From assembly GCA_017654935.2 (NCBI GenBank), contig CM065713.1, positions 10,539,893 through 10,603,892 of the forward strand: a DNA stretch of 64,000 nt, written 5' to 3'. The notes beneath the pieces are model-generated. The model ran no database searches. It was given only the letters and a program-made list of their open reading frames with translations, and was not told the DNA's origin. Below, in pieces: positions 33,880 to 44,948 of the stretch (position 1 is the stretch's first letter; each line of letters begins with the position of its first letter). The stretch is from Phymorhynchus buccinoides. Its lineage: Eukaryota; Mollusca; Gastropoda; Neogastropoda; Raphitomidae. A program made the position numbers and the translations under genes.

Positions 33880-34456
33880 TGCTGTCTGACTGTGGGTTCT
33901 AAGCTGTCTGACTGTGGGTTCTAAGCTGTCTGACTGTGGGTTCTAAGCTGTCTGACTGTGGGTTCTAAGCTGTCTGACTGTGGGTTATAAACTGCCCGAC
34001 TGTGGGTTCTAAGCTGTCTGACTGTGGGTTCTAAGCTGTCTGACTGTGGATTCTAAGCTGTCTGACTGTGGGTTATAAGCTGTCCGACTGTGGGTTCTAA
34101 GCTGTCCGACTGTGGGTTCTAAGCTGTCCCGAATGTGGGTTCTAAGCTGTCCGACTGTGGGTTCTAAGCTGTCCCGACTGTGGGTTCTAAGCTGTCCCGA
34201 CTGTGGGTTCTAAGCTGTCCCGAATGTGGGTTCTAAGCTGTCCGACTGTGGGTTCTATTCTAAGCTGCCTGACTGTGGGTTCTATTCTAAGCTGTCTGAC
34301 TGTGGGTTCTATTCTAAGCTGTCTGACTGTGGGTTCTATTCTAAGCTGTCTGACTGTGGGTTCTAAGCTGTCTGACTGTGGGTTCTATTCTAAGCTGTCT
34401 GACTGTGGGTTCTAAGCTGTCTGACTGTGGGTTCTATTCTAAGCTGTCTAACTGTA
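33880..34456. repeat. 22-bp minisatellite, ~25 copies
   Basis: The unit is TGTCTGACTGTGGGTTCTAA plus GC. From 34250 on, 27-bp variants with an extra TTCTA alternate with the 22-bp form. Variants at the Tyr-like C/T position (GTCTGAC, GTCCGAC, GTCCCGAC) cluster in blocks, indicating local unit-by-unit duplication. Frames through it are spurious. Confidence 0.95.
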
Positions 34457-34595
34457 AAAAAAGCTTAAAAAAAAGTTTCCCTGGCAGTCAAGGGGTTAAA
34501 AGCCAATACGACAGAATGCAGTTCAACACGATCCAGAACGACGTAAACACACACACACACACAAAAGCTGTATGATGTAGTAAAGTGTTTTGTTG

Positions 34596-34825
34596 CCTGT
34601 CTGTCGTTTCCGACAATGACTGCCAGATAGCAGAAAGGGCAGATACTATTCCGGCGGGCCGGGTGAGAAATTTGTTTATAGTGGAGATGCCTTGCCCAGG
34701 GTACATCCCCACTCTCTCGGCCAAAGGGATTTGAGGACGAGATTTGGCGTTGGGGAAGGTCCCCCAAAGGCCAACCAATCCCTTTGGCTGCAGCACCAGA
34801 GCAGGAGTCATAGTCTTCCCCGAAA
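34596..34825 (-). mobile_element. Dispersed repeat family R, copy
   Basis: Inverse of 46395-46680. It has GGTACATCCCC, GCCTTGCCCAGG, CCAAAGGGATT and TGACTGCCAGATAGCAGA landmarks. A partial copy at 57690-57810 directly follows the 80-bp satellite. Confidence 0.65.
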
Positions 34826-34867
34826 TACTAAGCTGTAGCATGATATTCCAATACTGTAGAATATGAT

Positions 34868-34975
34868 TTATAGTACAGCTCTCATTTACTATTGGCCCTT
34901 TGCAGCGCTATATGATAGAGCACAGCACAATGCAATGCACTACAGTACAAGACTGTAGAGTGGAGTACAATATAC
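34868..34975. repeat. Dispersed repeat pair member
   Basis: Matches 29118-29228 in the same orientation. Confidence 0.6.
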
Positions 34976-34986
34976 ATGTATGTTAA

Positions 34987-35224
34987 CCCTTTCACCACCA
35001 AAATCGCATTTTAGCACCATAGTGATTTAACACCTATGTCACTAAAAGGCATCAAATTGGGGTCTATTATCCAAAGAGCCTATTGGTTTAGTTCTAGGAA
35101 GTAGGGTTAGACCTTATTTTATGTATGTCACAGAAGAATCCCCAATATTGCACATGGATTTTGTTCTCTACAAAGGTAAACTTAATGGACATTTTTGGCT
35201 GAAATATGGCTGGCGGTGAAAGGG
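34987..35224. mobile_element. MITE 2 copy B (TTAA target site)
   Basis: The element is 238 bp, flanked by TTAA at 34983-34986 and 35225-35228. About 90% alike to copy A by eye. Terminal CCCTTTCACC and GGTGAAAGGG are intact. Confidence 0.85.
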
Positions 35225-35229
35225 TTAAT

Positions 35230-36000
35230 GAAGTACAGTTCTGTACAGTGAAGCTTAGCACAGTAAAGAGTAGTGCAGTTCATCAGTTCATTTTCTTCTC
35301 TCTATTTTTTTTGCTGGGTAGCACACTGGCATTGCTCTTACTCCACTCATTCTAAGTACAAATCTGTACGCTAAACTTGCTTGGCTTGCAAAATCTGAAA
35401 CCAGCAGTCCAAAGGGAGCACATCTGTGTTGGGCCATCAGGAGGCGACCACCAGAGGAGACGCTGCACGGCTGCTGAGTCACTTCGGTGGAGTTCAGTGG
35501 AGCCTGTTCTGAGCTAGCATACGCAGGACACCACCTACTAAGCCCCCTACTGACTGCAATAATGCCACAAGTCGTGGAGCCAGTGTGAATCCTCCACCGA
35601 GGGCGCCGCCACACCCGTCCATCGACAGCTCCCTAGAACACACTGATCCCTATGACTTGGACCCGAACGCACCAAGGACATAGACTGGATTGGAAATTGA
35701 AATTGAGGTCATCATGACAGCAGGGCATGCAAGGCCACAGAACCTGAGACTTTTTTTTTTAATGATCATTGATGGAGATGAGGATGATTATGATGTTGAT
35801 GATGCTATGGAGTTCCTTATTGGTCTGAGACTACATGACAGGGCTGTACGCTTATACTTCCTTTCATAATGATATCTTGGCATCAACCAGCCCCAATAGA
35901 TACAGACATCTGCTATGTTGGTCAGAAACTTAGATCAACCATGGACACTACACATCTAAATATAGAATCCGTGGATCAACACTCTCAGATTCGCATCCAT
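35230..36000. other. No gene recognised
   Basis: Contains a GC-richer block (35400-35640) with a 108-codon minus-strand frame rich in Arg, Ser and Pro but no motif, and a (GATGAT)n-like patch near 35770. Not called coding. If the Ig gene is real this is intron. Confidence 0.4.
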
Positions 36001-36007
36001 TAAGTGG

Positions 36008-36722
36008 ATGGTTTGGTTGGTTGGTTGGTTGGCTTACCCTGGCTAAAAGACTCCAGGGATCATCCCAACAGCGAGAAGCACTTGAACACTAAGGTACAAA
36101 TGCATCAGCTAGGTATGAGAACATTACGATGGCTTGGAATCAAAACGGACTATCTTTAGATAGTCCATTGACGTATTATTGGATTTATTACAAACACTAA
36201 TAACTTGTATCAAACATTGATTGCAGAAATATAAAAAGGGGGTTTTGCTTTTTATATCTCAGCAGTCTTTTTTTATGCAAGTTATTAGTTTTCGTAATAA
36301 GTTGAATAATATGTCAATGGACTATCTAAAGATAGTCCGTTTTGACTCCAAGCCATCGATTACGTGTGTGACCGGTTTTTCATTACCCCGCCATGTGAGC
36401 AGCCACACTCCGTCTTCGGGGGATTTTAGACTGATGATGTTATGCTGGGAGCTTGTCATGGCTTAAGACAATCCCCGCACAACCATGCAGAGCATAACAA
36501 CATTTTGATGTAGCCTTGGCGTTCTAGCTTATGTCAACTGGTCTGACACAGCCTCATGCCAAGGCATGATTAAGTGGATCAAGCTCGACTGTGAAGCTTC
36601 AATCTTCTCATTGAGCCCATAGCTCAGTCTGGGTAGGAGCCAGTCCAGGACCCCAAAACCCTCGCCTTTCTAATAGGGTTTGAACAGTCACTAATCGGAT
36701 ACGTTACCACTGCGCAAAGACG
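36008..36722 (-). mobile_element. tRNA-derived SINE, interrupted by a MITE
   Basis: Read on the minus strand, the head near 36722 has GCGCAGTGGTAACG (box A-like) and TGTTCAAACCC (box B-like). Then come GAAGACGGAGTGTGGCTGC, CATGGCGGGGTAATG, and at the 3' end AGCCAGGGTAAGCCAACCAA with (CCAA)n. MITE 5 copy B is inserted at 36127-36358. The 3' part recurs uninterrupted at 58586-58757 and as a short fragment at 45622-45660. That head and tail belong to one element is probable, not proven. Confidence 0.6.
36127..36358. mobile_element. MITE 5 copy B (ATTA duplication, empty site available)
   Basis: The element is 232 bp, starting CGATGGCTTGGAATC and ending GACTCCAAGCCATCG, with ATTA on both sides (36123-36126 and 36359-36362). 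The SINE copy at 58586-58757 shows the unoccupied site, with a single ATTA at 58694-58697. Confidence 0.9.
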
Positions 36723-36859
36723 GCTGGTGTTCATGTTCAGTTCTTTATAGTACAGTACGGCACGAAGAAGTTGAGTAAAAATCAGTTATGTAAAGTGCAA
36801 TGCAGCACACTACACTGCATTATTGTGCCCTCATGCACAGCAAAAGTAAACATCAGCAC

Positions 36860-37190
36860 ACCGCAATACACAAAAACAGAACAGAGCACAACACAATACA
36901 GTACAATACAGCAACAAAACGCAACACCAACACAGCATCGACCATCGCAATACACAAAAACAGAACAGAGCACAACACAATACAGTACAATACAGCAACA
37001 AAACGCAACACCAACACAGCATCGACCATCGCAATACACAAAAACAGAACAGAGCACAACACAATACAGTACAATACAACACAACAAAACGCAACCCCAA
37101 CACAGCATCGACCATCGCAATACAGAAAAATGGTGGAACAGAGCACAACACAATACAGCAACAAAACGCAACCCCAACATAGTGAACCAC
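36860..37190. repeat. 84-bp minisatellite, ~4 copies
   Basis: The unit begins AATACACAAAAACAGAACAG and ends GCATCGACCATCGC. The first three units are nearly identical; the fourth has indels. It would lie in the intron between the two Ig exons. Confidence 0.9.
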
Positions 37191-37230
37191 AACCACAATT
37201 CGGATCCCATACAAATCCTAGCTAGCTCAC

Positions 37231-37455
37231 CTTCCAACTCCAGATCCGCTTCCTTTGTTCGGCTTTGTGGAGCACTTCCACTGTCCAAGTAGGACGCAGA
37301 GCACTGGTACCTCCCACCATCGTTGCAGCCTGCTTGGTTCAGGGTCAGGCTGATGGGTCTGCTGGTCAGACTCCCGGAAACGCTGACGTTTGTCAAACTT
37401 TGGTCAGTAAGCTGAGCCACTCCGTCAGCGTTGCCAACCAAAGCACTAACCAGAG
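37231..37455 (-). CDS. Immunoglobulin-like domain exon
   Basis: On the minus strand the exon runs from about 37455 (acceptor AAACGTAAAG) to 37231, where GAAG|GTGAGC is a strong donor. Both ends are phase 1, giving 75 codons, a symmetric exon as is common for Ig modules. It encodes [30 protein letters not shown] and [15 protein letters not shown] (strand E to F with Tyr-x-Cys), then KEADLELE (strand G). A second acceptor (GGTTAG) 10 bp further in is possible. It is upstream of the exon at 32560-32824 on the same strand and probably in the same gene. Family unknown. Confidence 0.55.
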
Positions 37456-37480
37456 CTTTACGTTTGGATAAAGACAAACA

Positions 37481-37596
<116 letters not shown>

Positions 37597-37745
37597 AACT
37601 AAAACTGAAAACTTTACTATGTAAGGATAAAGATTTTAGGCAGTCTATTCTTCCAATCTGTTTGTGATACACATGTATGTACAAAAGGTAGAACGAAAGA
37701 GAGAGTTTAGAGAAGGTTCAGAGGTTTTTTTGTTTGAACTTTAAA

Positions 37746-37754
37746 TGTGTGTGT

Positions 37755-37816
<62 letters not shown>

Positions 37817-37823
37817 TGTGTGT

Positions 37824-37884
<61 letters not shown>

Positions 37885-37888
37885 AGTG
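37746..37888. repeat. (TG)n microsatellite
   Basis: TG repeats with TGAG interruptions. Confidence 0.97.
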
Positions 37889-38140
37889 AGCCCACTAGTC
37901 ATGAAACAGCTTTGTGCAGAAGGGTCTGGGAATTTAACCCCCCAGACGCTGATAATAATTAAAAGTAAAATGGATGGCCTCCACAGGGAGAATAAGCCAT
38001 AACTCTGGCATGGAATTATGTACATAATATGAAATTCAAAGTGTTGACAAGGTAGGTTTCCCCTCTTCTTTTTTTTTAAAGGGGTGGGAGGGTGGGGTGT
38101 ATAAAACCCTTGTAATACCCCTCCACCTCTGTTGTGTTAA

Positions 38141-38705
38141 AGGGGCACCCTGACGTATGAGTTTTTGCAAGAAACACGTCCAGATCAGCAGGAAAACACC
38201 CTTTACAGAGATCGCAACACTCACTTTGCTCTGGTTTCCCAGAAATCAAACCGTCAAATAGGCGATTCCTCCTTGGCGGAGGTGCTGGAAGTCAAATTCT
38301 TTCACCCAAAGAGAAGGCGTTTGCCGTCTCTTTTTGAATGGCCGCCTGTGTTTAGACCAAATCGTTTGCACGAACTTTTTTGCAATACAAGCCTTTTTAT
38401 TTTTATATTTTTAATGTTATACAGTTTATCTAAAGGAGTTTCGCTCACAACAAAGGAAATAGCTCCTTTTTTTTTTTTACTGCACTACGAAAAAAGAAAA
38501 CGCTTCAACCACAATGAGTGACCTCCACCCACCCCATCCAAAACGGCTACCCTCTCCGGCATCTCCGCCAAGGAAAAATCGCCGTTTTGACGGTTTAATT
38601 TCTAAGAAACAAGGGCAAAGTGAGTGTTCCGATCCTTGAAAAGGCTGTCTTTCTGGTGATCTCGACGTGTGTTTCTTGCAAAAACTCATCCGTTCGAGTC
38701 CACCT
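38141..38705. mobile_element. MITE 4 copy B (TTAA target site)
   Basis: The element is 565 bp, flanked by TTAA at 38137-38140 and 38706-38709. Arms match 21348-21880: CAAGAAACACGTC, CACTCACTTTGCTCTGG, CCTCCTTGGCGGAG and their complements. The AT-rich centre differs in length. Confidence 0.85.
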
Positions 38706-38709
38706 TTAA

Positions 38710-39184
38710 GAATAAAGAATGTTTATAATTTGCATAACATTAACACTAACAGCAGGGGTGTTGAAATCTTTTCATGGCAGGCAGTCCAATGGACTAGCTC
38801 CACAAAAAATGAACTAGTCCGCAAAAACTGTGACCAGCCCGTCTGATGCTCACAAGAAACTTGACACGTTTCTGTTTTCATTAGATTCCACTCGAAATAA
38901 AAACAAAAACAAAAAAACAAGCATATTCAAATAAAAATCTGCAATCTCTCTCTCCCTCCTGAAAAACAATTGTCATCAACATAAAAGGTCTCATGACAAG
39001 GCTAAACAAATATGTCAACTTAATAACAAATCAAGCATAGAAAACAGTCAAAACAGAATGAAACATAATTGGTAGAATGAAAAATTGAAAAATGAAAATG
39101 CAATGTCATAGATCCTTGCGTCTAGATAAGCATTAAACAACATCCCGTTCCTTATCGTCCATTACCCTCCCTCCCTCTATCTCT
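38710..39184. other. No gene recognised
   Basis: AT-rich DNA. A GGACTAGCTCCAC / GAACTAGTCCGC near-repeat lies at 38790-38822. No coding frame. Confidence 0.4.
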
Positions 39185-39197
39185 ACACACACACATG

Positions 39198-39237
<40 letters not shown>

Positions 39238-39270
39238 ACACAAACAACTACACACACACACACACACCCG
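39185..39270. repeat. (CA)n microsatellite
   Basis: CA repeats in two blocks. Confidence 0.95.
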
Positions 39271-40052
39271 ATACGTCACGATCACTCACTCACTTTTGTT
39301 CACAAAAGATAGGTTTAAGAAATCCATATTGGAATTCATGCATCAAGAACAATAACTCGACCATCCAACTACAATTTTTATGCCAAGTATTATCTCCCTT
39401 TCTTTCCTCTCTCTCTCTCTCTCTGCCTCTTTCTTATAACATACGTCAAAATAATCCTGAGTTGCCAACATAAATCAATTATCATTGCTGGCATGCCTTT
39501 GCCTTATCTTCAAGTCAAAGAGGTCCACAGAAGGCTTTCTGGCGATAACTTTTGCAAAAGAGAACAGATTGTAACAGAGTCATCCTCTGGATGGTAAGAG
39601 CACGAAACAATGTCATTACTCCCAGCAATATGCAATTGAATGCCAGAAAAAAGAAAAAAGAATATCAATTTCTTACGAAACGTCTCATAGATGCTTTACA
39701 TTGAACAATTTAAAATAATGTGATCGTTCTCAGTGACTTTTTTCTTGTCACACAAAATAGGTGGCATTGTGATTCTGTTAACCGAACGCTCGAGGATTTA
39801 AACCATCCACACCTTATTATTAGCATTAAAACCCAGAGAAGAACCAGAGTCCTGATTAACCGAAATTCTCGCGTAATTGAAGTCACTATGCCATTTGTCA
39901 GTAATGACGTTAAGATATTTTTCACATTGAAACACATTTTTAAACGAGAAAAACCAACTATATTTATCCTTGCTTTCCATGTCAGAATGCCAATTTTGTC
40001 TGAATGAACAAATGAGTCTGTGCTTTAAATTCTTGAAATGAATTGTTTATCA

Positions 40053-40409
40053 TTACCTACTTCCTGAAACATCCACACAAATCCAAAACCATGTTTCTGA
40101 CAATACCTTCTTTACTTGATAAGCCCAGTTTTCTTTGCCATAATCGAGTTGTTTTACCATCATTTCATAAGCTTGCCAACAAAGACGAGACTGTGGAAGT
40201 TTCAAGATTTTCAACCAGTATCTTATGCATTTCATAAAAGATCTAATGTATAAGGGATATCTGCCCGTTTCCCCATAAAGAACAGTGTTAGATGAGTGCA
40301 AGGGTACCTGTAAAAATAGGGGTTTTCGTTTCATGGCATAAGTATGTACTTTTTCCATTTGTGTATTAGTATGTAAACCCCATATTTCTATGACGGGGCT
40401 ATATGTCAA
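40053..40409 (-). pseudogene. LINE 2 C-terminal domain
   Basis: An open stretch of 118 codons: YSPVIEIWGLHTNTQMEKVH, then GETGRYPLYIRSFMKCIRYW. The G-E-x-G-R-Y-P-L-x-I and later W-x-K-I-L patterns are typical of the region after FADD in this LINE group. It is separated by a frameshift from the polymerase. Confidence 0.75.
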
Positions 40410-40977
40410 GTAGTGGCTCTATTTGTGCATCAAACATTTTCCAAAATAAACGATTGTTAATAGTATTCAATTTTCGCATTGTTTTCAAAATAGTTATGAC
40501 TCCTTTTTTCCCTTTCTTACATGACTCATTCCATGCATAAGTCATACTAAGCTTAGTTGAAAATATCAGAGACCTAAATACTTGTAAGAATTAGTAATTT
40601 TGACTTCAGTATTCCCATAAAACCACTTTTCATGTGATGAGATATGACCACCCATTCTAAAAACCATAATGTTTGTTTTATTTAAATTGACTTTTTTAAC
40701 CCCAAGCGATCAGCTTCATTTTTTAAAACATTTAATTGGTTCTGTAAACCTACTACTGTTCCTGATAGAAGAATAACATCGTCGGCAAAAAGTAACAAGA
40801 ATATTCGTCCAAAGCCCCAGATATCAACTGGATACCATGTTTGCCTTTTTTGGATAGTTCTATTGCCAATTCATTTATGAGAAAACGAAAATCGTTTGGG
40901 TACAAGGTAAGAGTAGGTCATCCCTGTTTAACTAGCGTTTTGGACATTCAAAGCAATCTGTATATTCGTTTTTTTTG

Positions 40978-41787
40978 CTACACGCACACTGTGGCCAGCA
41001 CTGAATTGTATACACCTTTGACAGCAGAATACAATTTTCCGTTCACACCACTTTTTCGAAGAACATTCCATAGAGCATTTCGATTCACAGAATCAAAAGC
41101 CTTCTGGAAGTCTACGAAAGCAACATAAAGTTTTGTATTACTAAATAGATACTTTTGCACAAGAGCATATAGGGTAAATATGTGATCTATGGTACTATAT
41201 TTGGATCTAAAACCAGCTTGCTCTTCTATAATTTTCTCTTCATTCTCTGCCCATTTTGTTAATCTACGGTTTAGAATATGAGTATACACTTTGCTAAGGA
41301 TGCTAGTGAGAGCAATGCCACGGTAGTTGTCAGGATTGTTTGTGTTCCCTTTTTTGTATATCGGAATAATAATGATTTTTTCCCATTCTAAAGGGAAGGT
41401 CCCACTATCAAAAAGTTGATTAAACATTTGAACTAAAAAATCAATTATAGCATCATTCGAATTTTTTAACATCTCTCCAATTACTTTGTCCGGGCCAGCA
41501 CTTTTTCCTGTCTTTAAATGTTTAATGCCAGCAATGACCTCTTCTCGTGTTATTTCATTATTAAAAAATGGTACAAAATCATCATTCTCATTATCTTGTG
41601 TGTTGTCATCTTCGAATGCAAAGTCGGTGTCTGTGTGATTGAAAACACTAAAGAAATGTGCATGCCATTGGTGCAGTGATGTGTTATTATAAACATAACT
41701 CTTTCTGTTGACAGACCTTATCACCGACCAAAACGTCTTAGAGTCACTTATTGAATCAGTTAACTTTTTTATTCTTTTTTTCTTCAA
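40978..41787 (-). pseudogene. LINE 2 reverse transcriptase N-terminal core
   Basis: An open stretch of 269 codons. Residues 94-105 read GKSAGPDKVIGE, 155-176 contain YRGIALTSILSKVYTHILN (RT block 1), 188-205 contain EEQAGFRSKYSTIDHI, and 221-235 contain YVAFVDFQKAFDSVN with the motif A aspartate. The frame is lost just before motif B. The FADD box follows 190 bp later in a different frame, so the gene is broken between motifs A and C. Confidence 0.85.
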
Positions 41788-42475
41788 ACTGTAGTTGTTT
41801 TATTGATCTTAATATATTGTATTCATTTCTTGACTTTGCATAGTCTTTATGTTTTGTTTCCTTATCATTTTTAGTTTTACATCTTTGTACTCGTTTCAAT
41901 AACCGCTTGACCTCTCTCTTCTTCCGTTCACACTCTTCGTCAAACCAGTCATCACATTTCTTTTTGGATTGACCAACAGTTCTCACCATACAAGCAGCTG
42001 CTGCGCACAAGGCGTGAACAAACTTGTCAAGACTTTCATTAATATTTACACTCAGAGCCTGAAGAGCTTGTTGTAAACTAACTTTAAAATCGTCACTTTC
42101 CAGTTCATTTTTGTATGCATTTGCATTCTCTTCTGACCAGACAATTTTTTGTTCACTAACAGTTTTTTGTTCCTTTGCTTGTCTTGAGTTCGAATCTCCC
42201 TCTTGATTAACAACTCTGTTCCATGTTATTCTACTGGAGATTCCAAGAAAACAAAGGTTACCCCTCCGTACTTCACAATAGGGCAACAATCAGCTGAACA
42301 AGAAAAATAATCAATAACACTACATCCGTTAGGGAAATAAACGTATAGCTCCATCTTTATCACCATTACAAAACCATTCACAATAACCAAATCAAACAAA
42401 AACAAAAATCCCATAAAGATTTCCGAACTGAATTTTACAACAACTTTGTCTTTAGAAACAGCGTGCAACAGTAAC
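41756..42475 (-). pseudogene. LINE 2 endonuclease end and linker
   Basis: A frame at 42289-41756 has WFDEECERKKREVKRLLK, the linker between endonuclease and polymerase in such elements. A neighbouring frame upstream (42468-42226) reads LVIVNGF, then YFPNGCSVIDYFSCS, matching the endonuclease segment ending in a conserved V-I-D-Y. The order and spacing are normal; the frame change near 42250 is a lesion. Confidence 0.7.
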
Positions 42476-42640
42476 AGTTATCAACATCATCACCCATGGA
42501 GAATCGTAGTTAAACATAATTTCAATTTTCAGTCTGATTCTCTCTCCCGTTTCGGCATTAAGGTCACCCATAATAATCAAATGCACATCTTCTCCTCTAA
42601 CACAATTCAACAACTATCTTCTAATAACAGAACAACCATT

Positions 42641-43075
42641 TTTTGACATTTTTTATCATTGTACATACTCCCCTTCCGGGGCTATATAACATGCTATACA
42701 AGCACAACATCTTTGTCACATTAACACATTTTTTCTATCTTAATGGCAATAGAATTTCACTCTCTGTTAACTTCCATTTCTTTCACATACTGTTCTAAGC
42801 TTTCCTTACCATAGGCTACGCCTCCAGAGTTTCTGCCATAGTAAGAAAAACCTTTTAGCCGGTGCACATAATTGATTTTTATTAATCAGGAAAATACATT
42901 AAAGTGGAATGATAAATCACAAAGTTTCGGTAAGACAAATAAAATAAAATGAGTTATATAATTCATAAAAGCTACATCATTTAATTTGCTACATAAATTC
43001 GGAAAATCTATATTATAATTCAGAAAATGTCCAATTTAGTTGGAAGGTCGGGCCTGTCCTAGATGAGACGATACA
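42641..43075. other. No gene recognised
   Basis: AT-rich DNA. No repeat partner or coding frame recognised. Confidence 0.4.
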
Positions 43076-43079
43076 CCGA

Positions 43080-43222
43080 AAGAGAGAGACAGAGAAAGGC
43101 CAGAGATAAAGAGGCACACAGAGAGACAGAGAGAGAGAGAACAGAGACGAGTAATATAGACATAGTACATCAGACATACACAGCAGATACCAGAGAGAGG
43201 AGATAGAGAGAGAAGAGAGAGG

Positions 43223-43257
<35 letters not shown>

Positions 43258-43425
43258 AGAGAGAAGAGAGAGAGAGACCAGACAGACAGACAGACACAAA
43301 GAGAGAGAAAGCCAGAGATACAGAGACACACACAGAGAAAGACAAGAGACGAGTAAATAGAAGACAGTAACAGACCCAGGAGAAAAGACAGACAGACAGA
43401 CAGAGAGAAAGAGAAATGGTAATGC
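43080..43425. repeat. (GA)n/(GACA)n low-complexity tract
   Basis: Purine-rich repeats. A segment near 43082-43165 (GAGACAGAGAAAGGCCAGAG, then AAGAGGCACACAG and GAGTAATATAGA) recurs diverged at 43300-43370, so the tract includes a duplicated ~210-bp unit. Confidence 0.9.
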
Positions 43426-43704
43426 GATGATGGTTTATGCAAAAGGCCATGGCGCCATTTGCTGAGGGGGGAAACATGGACGGATGTGAAACTCCGGAGA
43501 TCGCCCCCCCCCCCGTGACCTATTCCGTCTATTATTAAACCCAGGACAAATCGGGGCAGAAAAGCATCGTGTGTTGGCGTTTAGGCTTGCTAAACCACTG
43601 TTCAGGGTCAGCTGTGTTACCACATGAACTTTGACCACGAATGTGTTTGTGTGTGGTGCACTGCACATGTGTAGCAAATTATTGGATGTTTGGTGTGCCC
43701 ACAT

Positions 43705-43954
43705 GCACTCGCTCTCTTTCTTTCTATTCGCTTTTCTGTCCTCTCTCTCTTTGTCTTTCTATCTCTCTCTGGTAGTGCGACATGGATTTTTTTCTCTGTC
43801 CTCTCTCTCTGTCCTGTCCTCTCTGTTTTCTTCTGTCTTTCTTGTCTCTCTGTCTGATTTGTCCCTCTCCCTCCTCTCTCTCTCTCTCTCTTTGTGTGTG
43901 TTTAAACGACATTAAAAGGGTCCCAGTAGCTCTCTCTCATCTCTCTCTCTCTCT

Positions 43955-43998
<44 letters not shown>

Positions 43999-44075
43999 GT
44001 CTCTGTGTGTGTCTGCACATGCGTGTCAGTGTTAACTGTGTGTGTGTGTGTGTGTGTGTGTGGTGTGTACATTAT
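43705..44075. repeat. (CT)n and (TG)n tract at gap edge
   Basis: CT-rich tract, then (CT)n at 43928-43995 and (TG)n at 44036-44062, forty bases before the gap. Confidence 0.95.
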
Positions 44076-44115
44076 GTGCTTGCAAGCCACATAGAATACT
44101 TGAAAAAACTTTATT

Positions 44116-44615
44116 NNNNNNNNNNNNNNNNNNNNNNNNNNNNNNNNNNNNNNNNNNNNNNNNNNNNNNNNNNNNNNNNNNNNNNNNNNNNNNNNNNNNN
44201 NNNNNNNNNNNNNNNNNNNNNNNNNNNNNNNNNNNNNNNNNNNNNNNNNNNNNNNNNNNNNNNNNNNNNNNNNNNNNNNNNNNNNNNNNNNNNNNNNNNN
44301 NNNNNNNNNNNNNNNNNNNNNNNNNNNNNNNNNNNNNNNNNNNNNNNNNNNNNNNNNNNNNNNNNNNNNNNNNNNNNNNNNNNNNNNNNNNNNNNNNNNN
44401 NNNNNNNNNNNNNNNNNNNNNNNNNNNNNNNNNNNNNNNNNNNNNNNNNNNNNNNNNNNNNNNNNNNNNNNNNNNNNNNNNNNNNNNNNNNNNNNNNNNN
44501 NNNNNNNNNNNNNNNNNNNNNNNNNNNNNNNNNNNNNNNNNNNNNNNNNNNNNNNNNNNNNNNNNNNNNNNNNNNNNNNNNNNNNNNNNNNNNNNNNNNN
44601 NNNNNNNNNNNNNNN
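44116..44615. other. Assembly gap, 500 N
   Basis: Exactly 500 undetermined bases. Frames across it are meaningless. Confidence 0.99.
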
Positions 44616-44948
44616 CTGAAAAACCAAACACATATCGTTCCTTACCCATTATGGCGATATGGCCTGGGAAAGCAGAAGAAGAACCTTTAAGGGCCAGCCA
44701 CACATCAGCTAAGGATGGCAATGACTGTACATGTACGATACGATTCGATTACGTGATCTCGAATTAAGCGTGAATCACATTTGTTCTTGGAGACCACGTG
44801 ATCAAATCGTATCATACAGTCATGCGATTTTATTGGACGTGTGGCTGACCCTTTACTTTAAGTCAATTAAACCTCTTTTGAGGCATTCCAGTTTGTTCTG
44901 AGCTGCTCTCTTTGAACTTTACTTAGGCTATGCAAACATATCTAGCAT

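Larger units (their letters stand above)
39700..42640 (-). mobile_element. Second LINE (5'-truncated, frameshifted)
   Basis: Read on the minus strand it holds the end of an APE-type endonuclease, a linker, a reverse transcriptase and a C-terminal domain. GDLNAETGE at about 42560 marks the endonuclease; RT blocks lie at 41350-41080; FADDVILLSG lies at 40789-40760 in a shifted frame; and GETGRYPLYI lies in the C-terminal piece near 40250. This is a different lineage from the 0.4-3.8 kb LINE. The DNA is AT-rich throughout, unlike that LINE. The 5' half of the endonuclease is missing. The 3' limit near 39700 is approximate. Confidence 0.85.

Noticed and set aside
34203..34415. Repetitive LSCLTVGSI protein
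   Set aside because: It is the 22/27-bp minisatellite in one frame; 22-bp units would break any coding frame.
35288..35614. 108-codon Arg/Ser-rich minus-strand frame
   Set aside because: GC-rich patch with no motif, start context or splice support.
43782..44767. Frames of 229-302 codons across 44.1-44.6 kb
   Set aside because: Low-complexity Ser/Leu/Cys stretches joined through the N gap.
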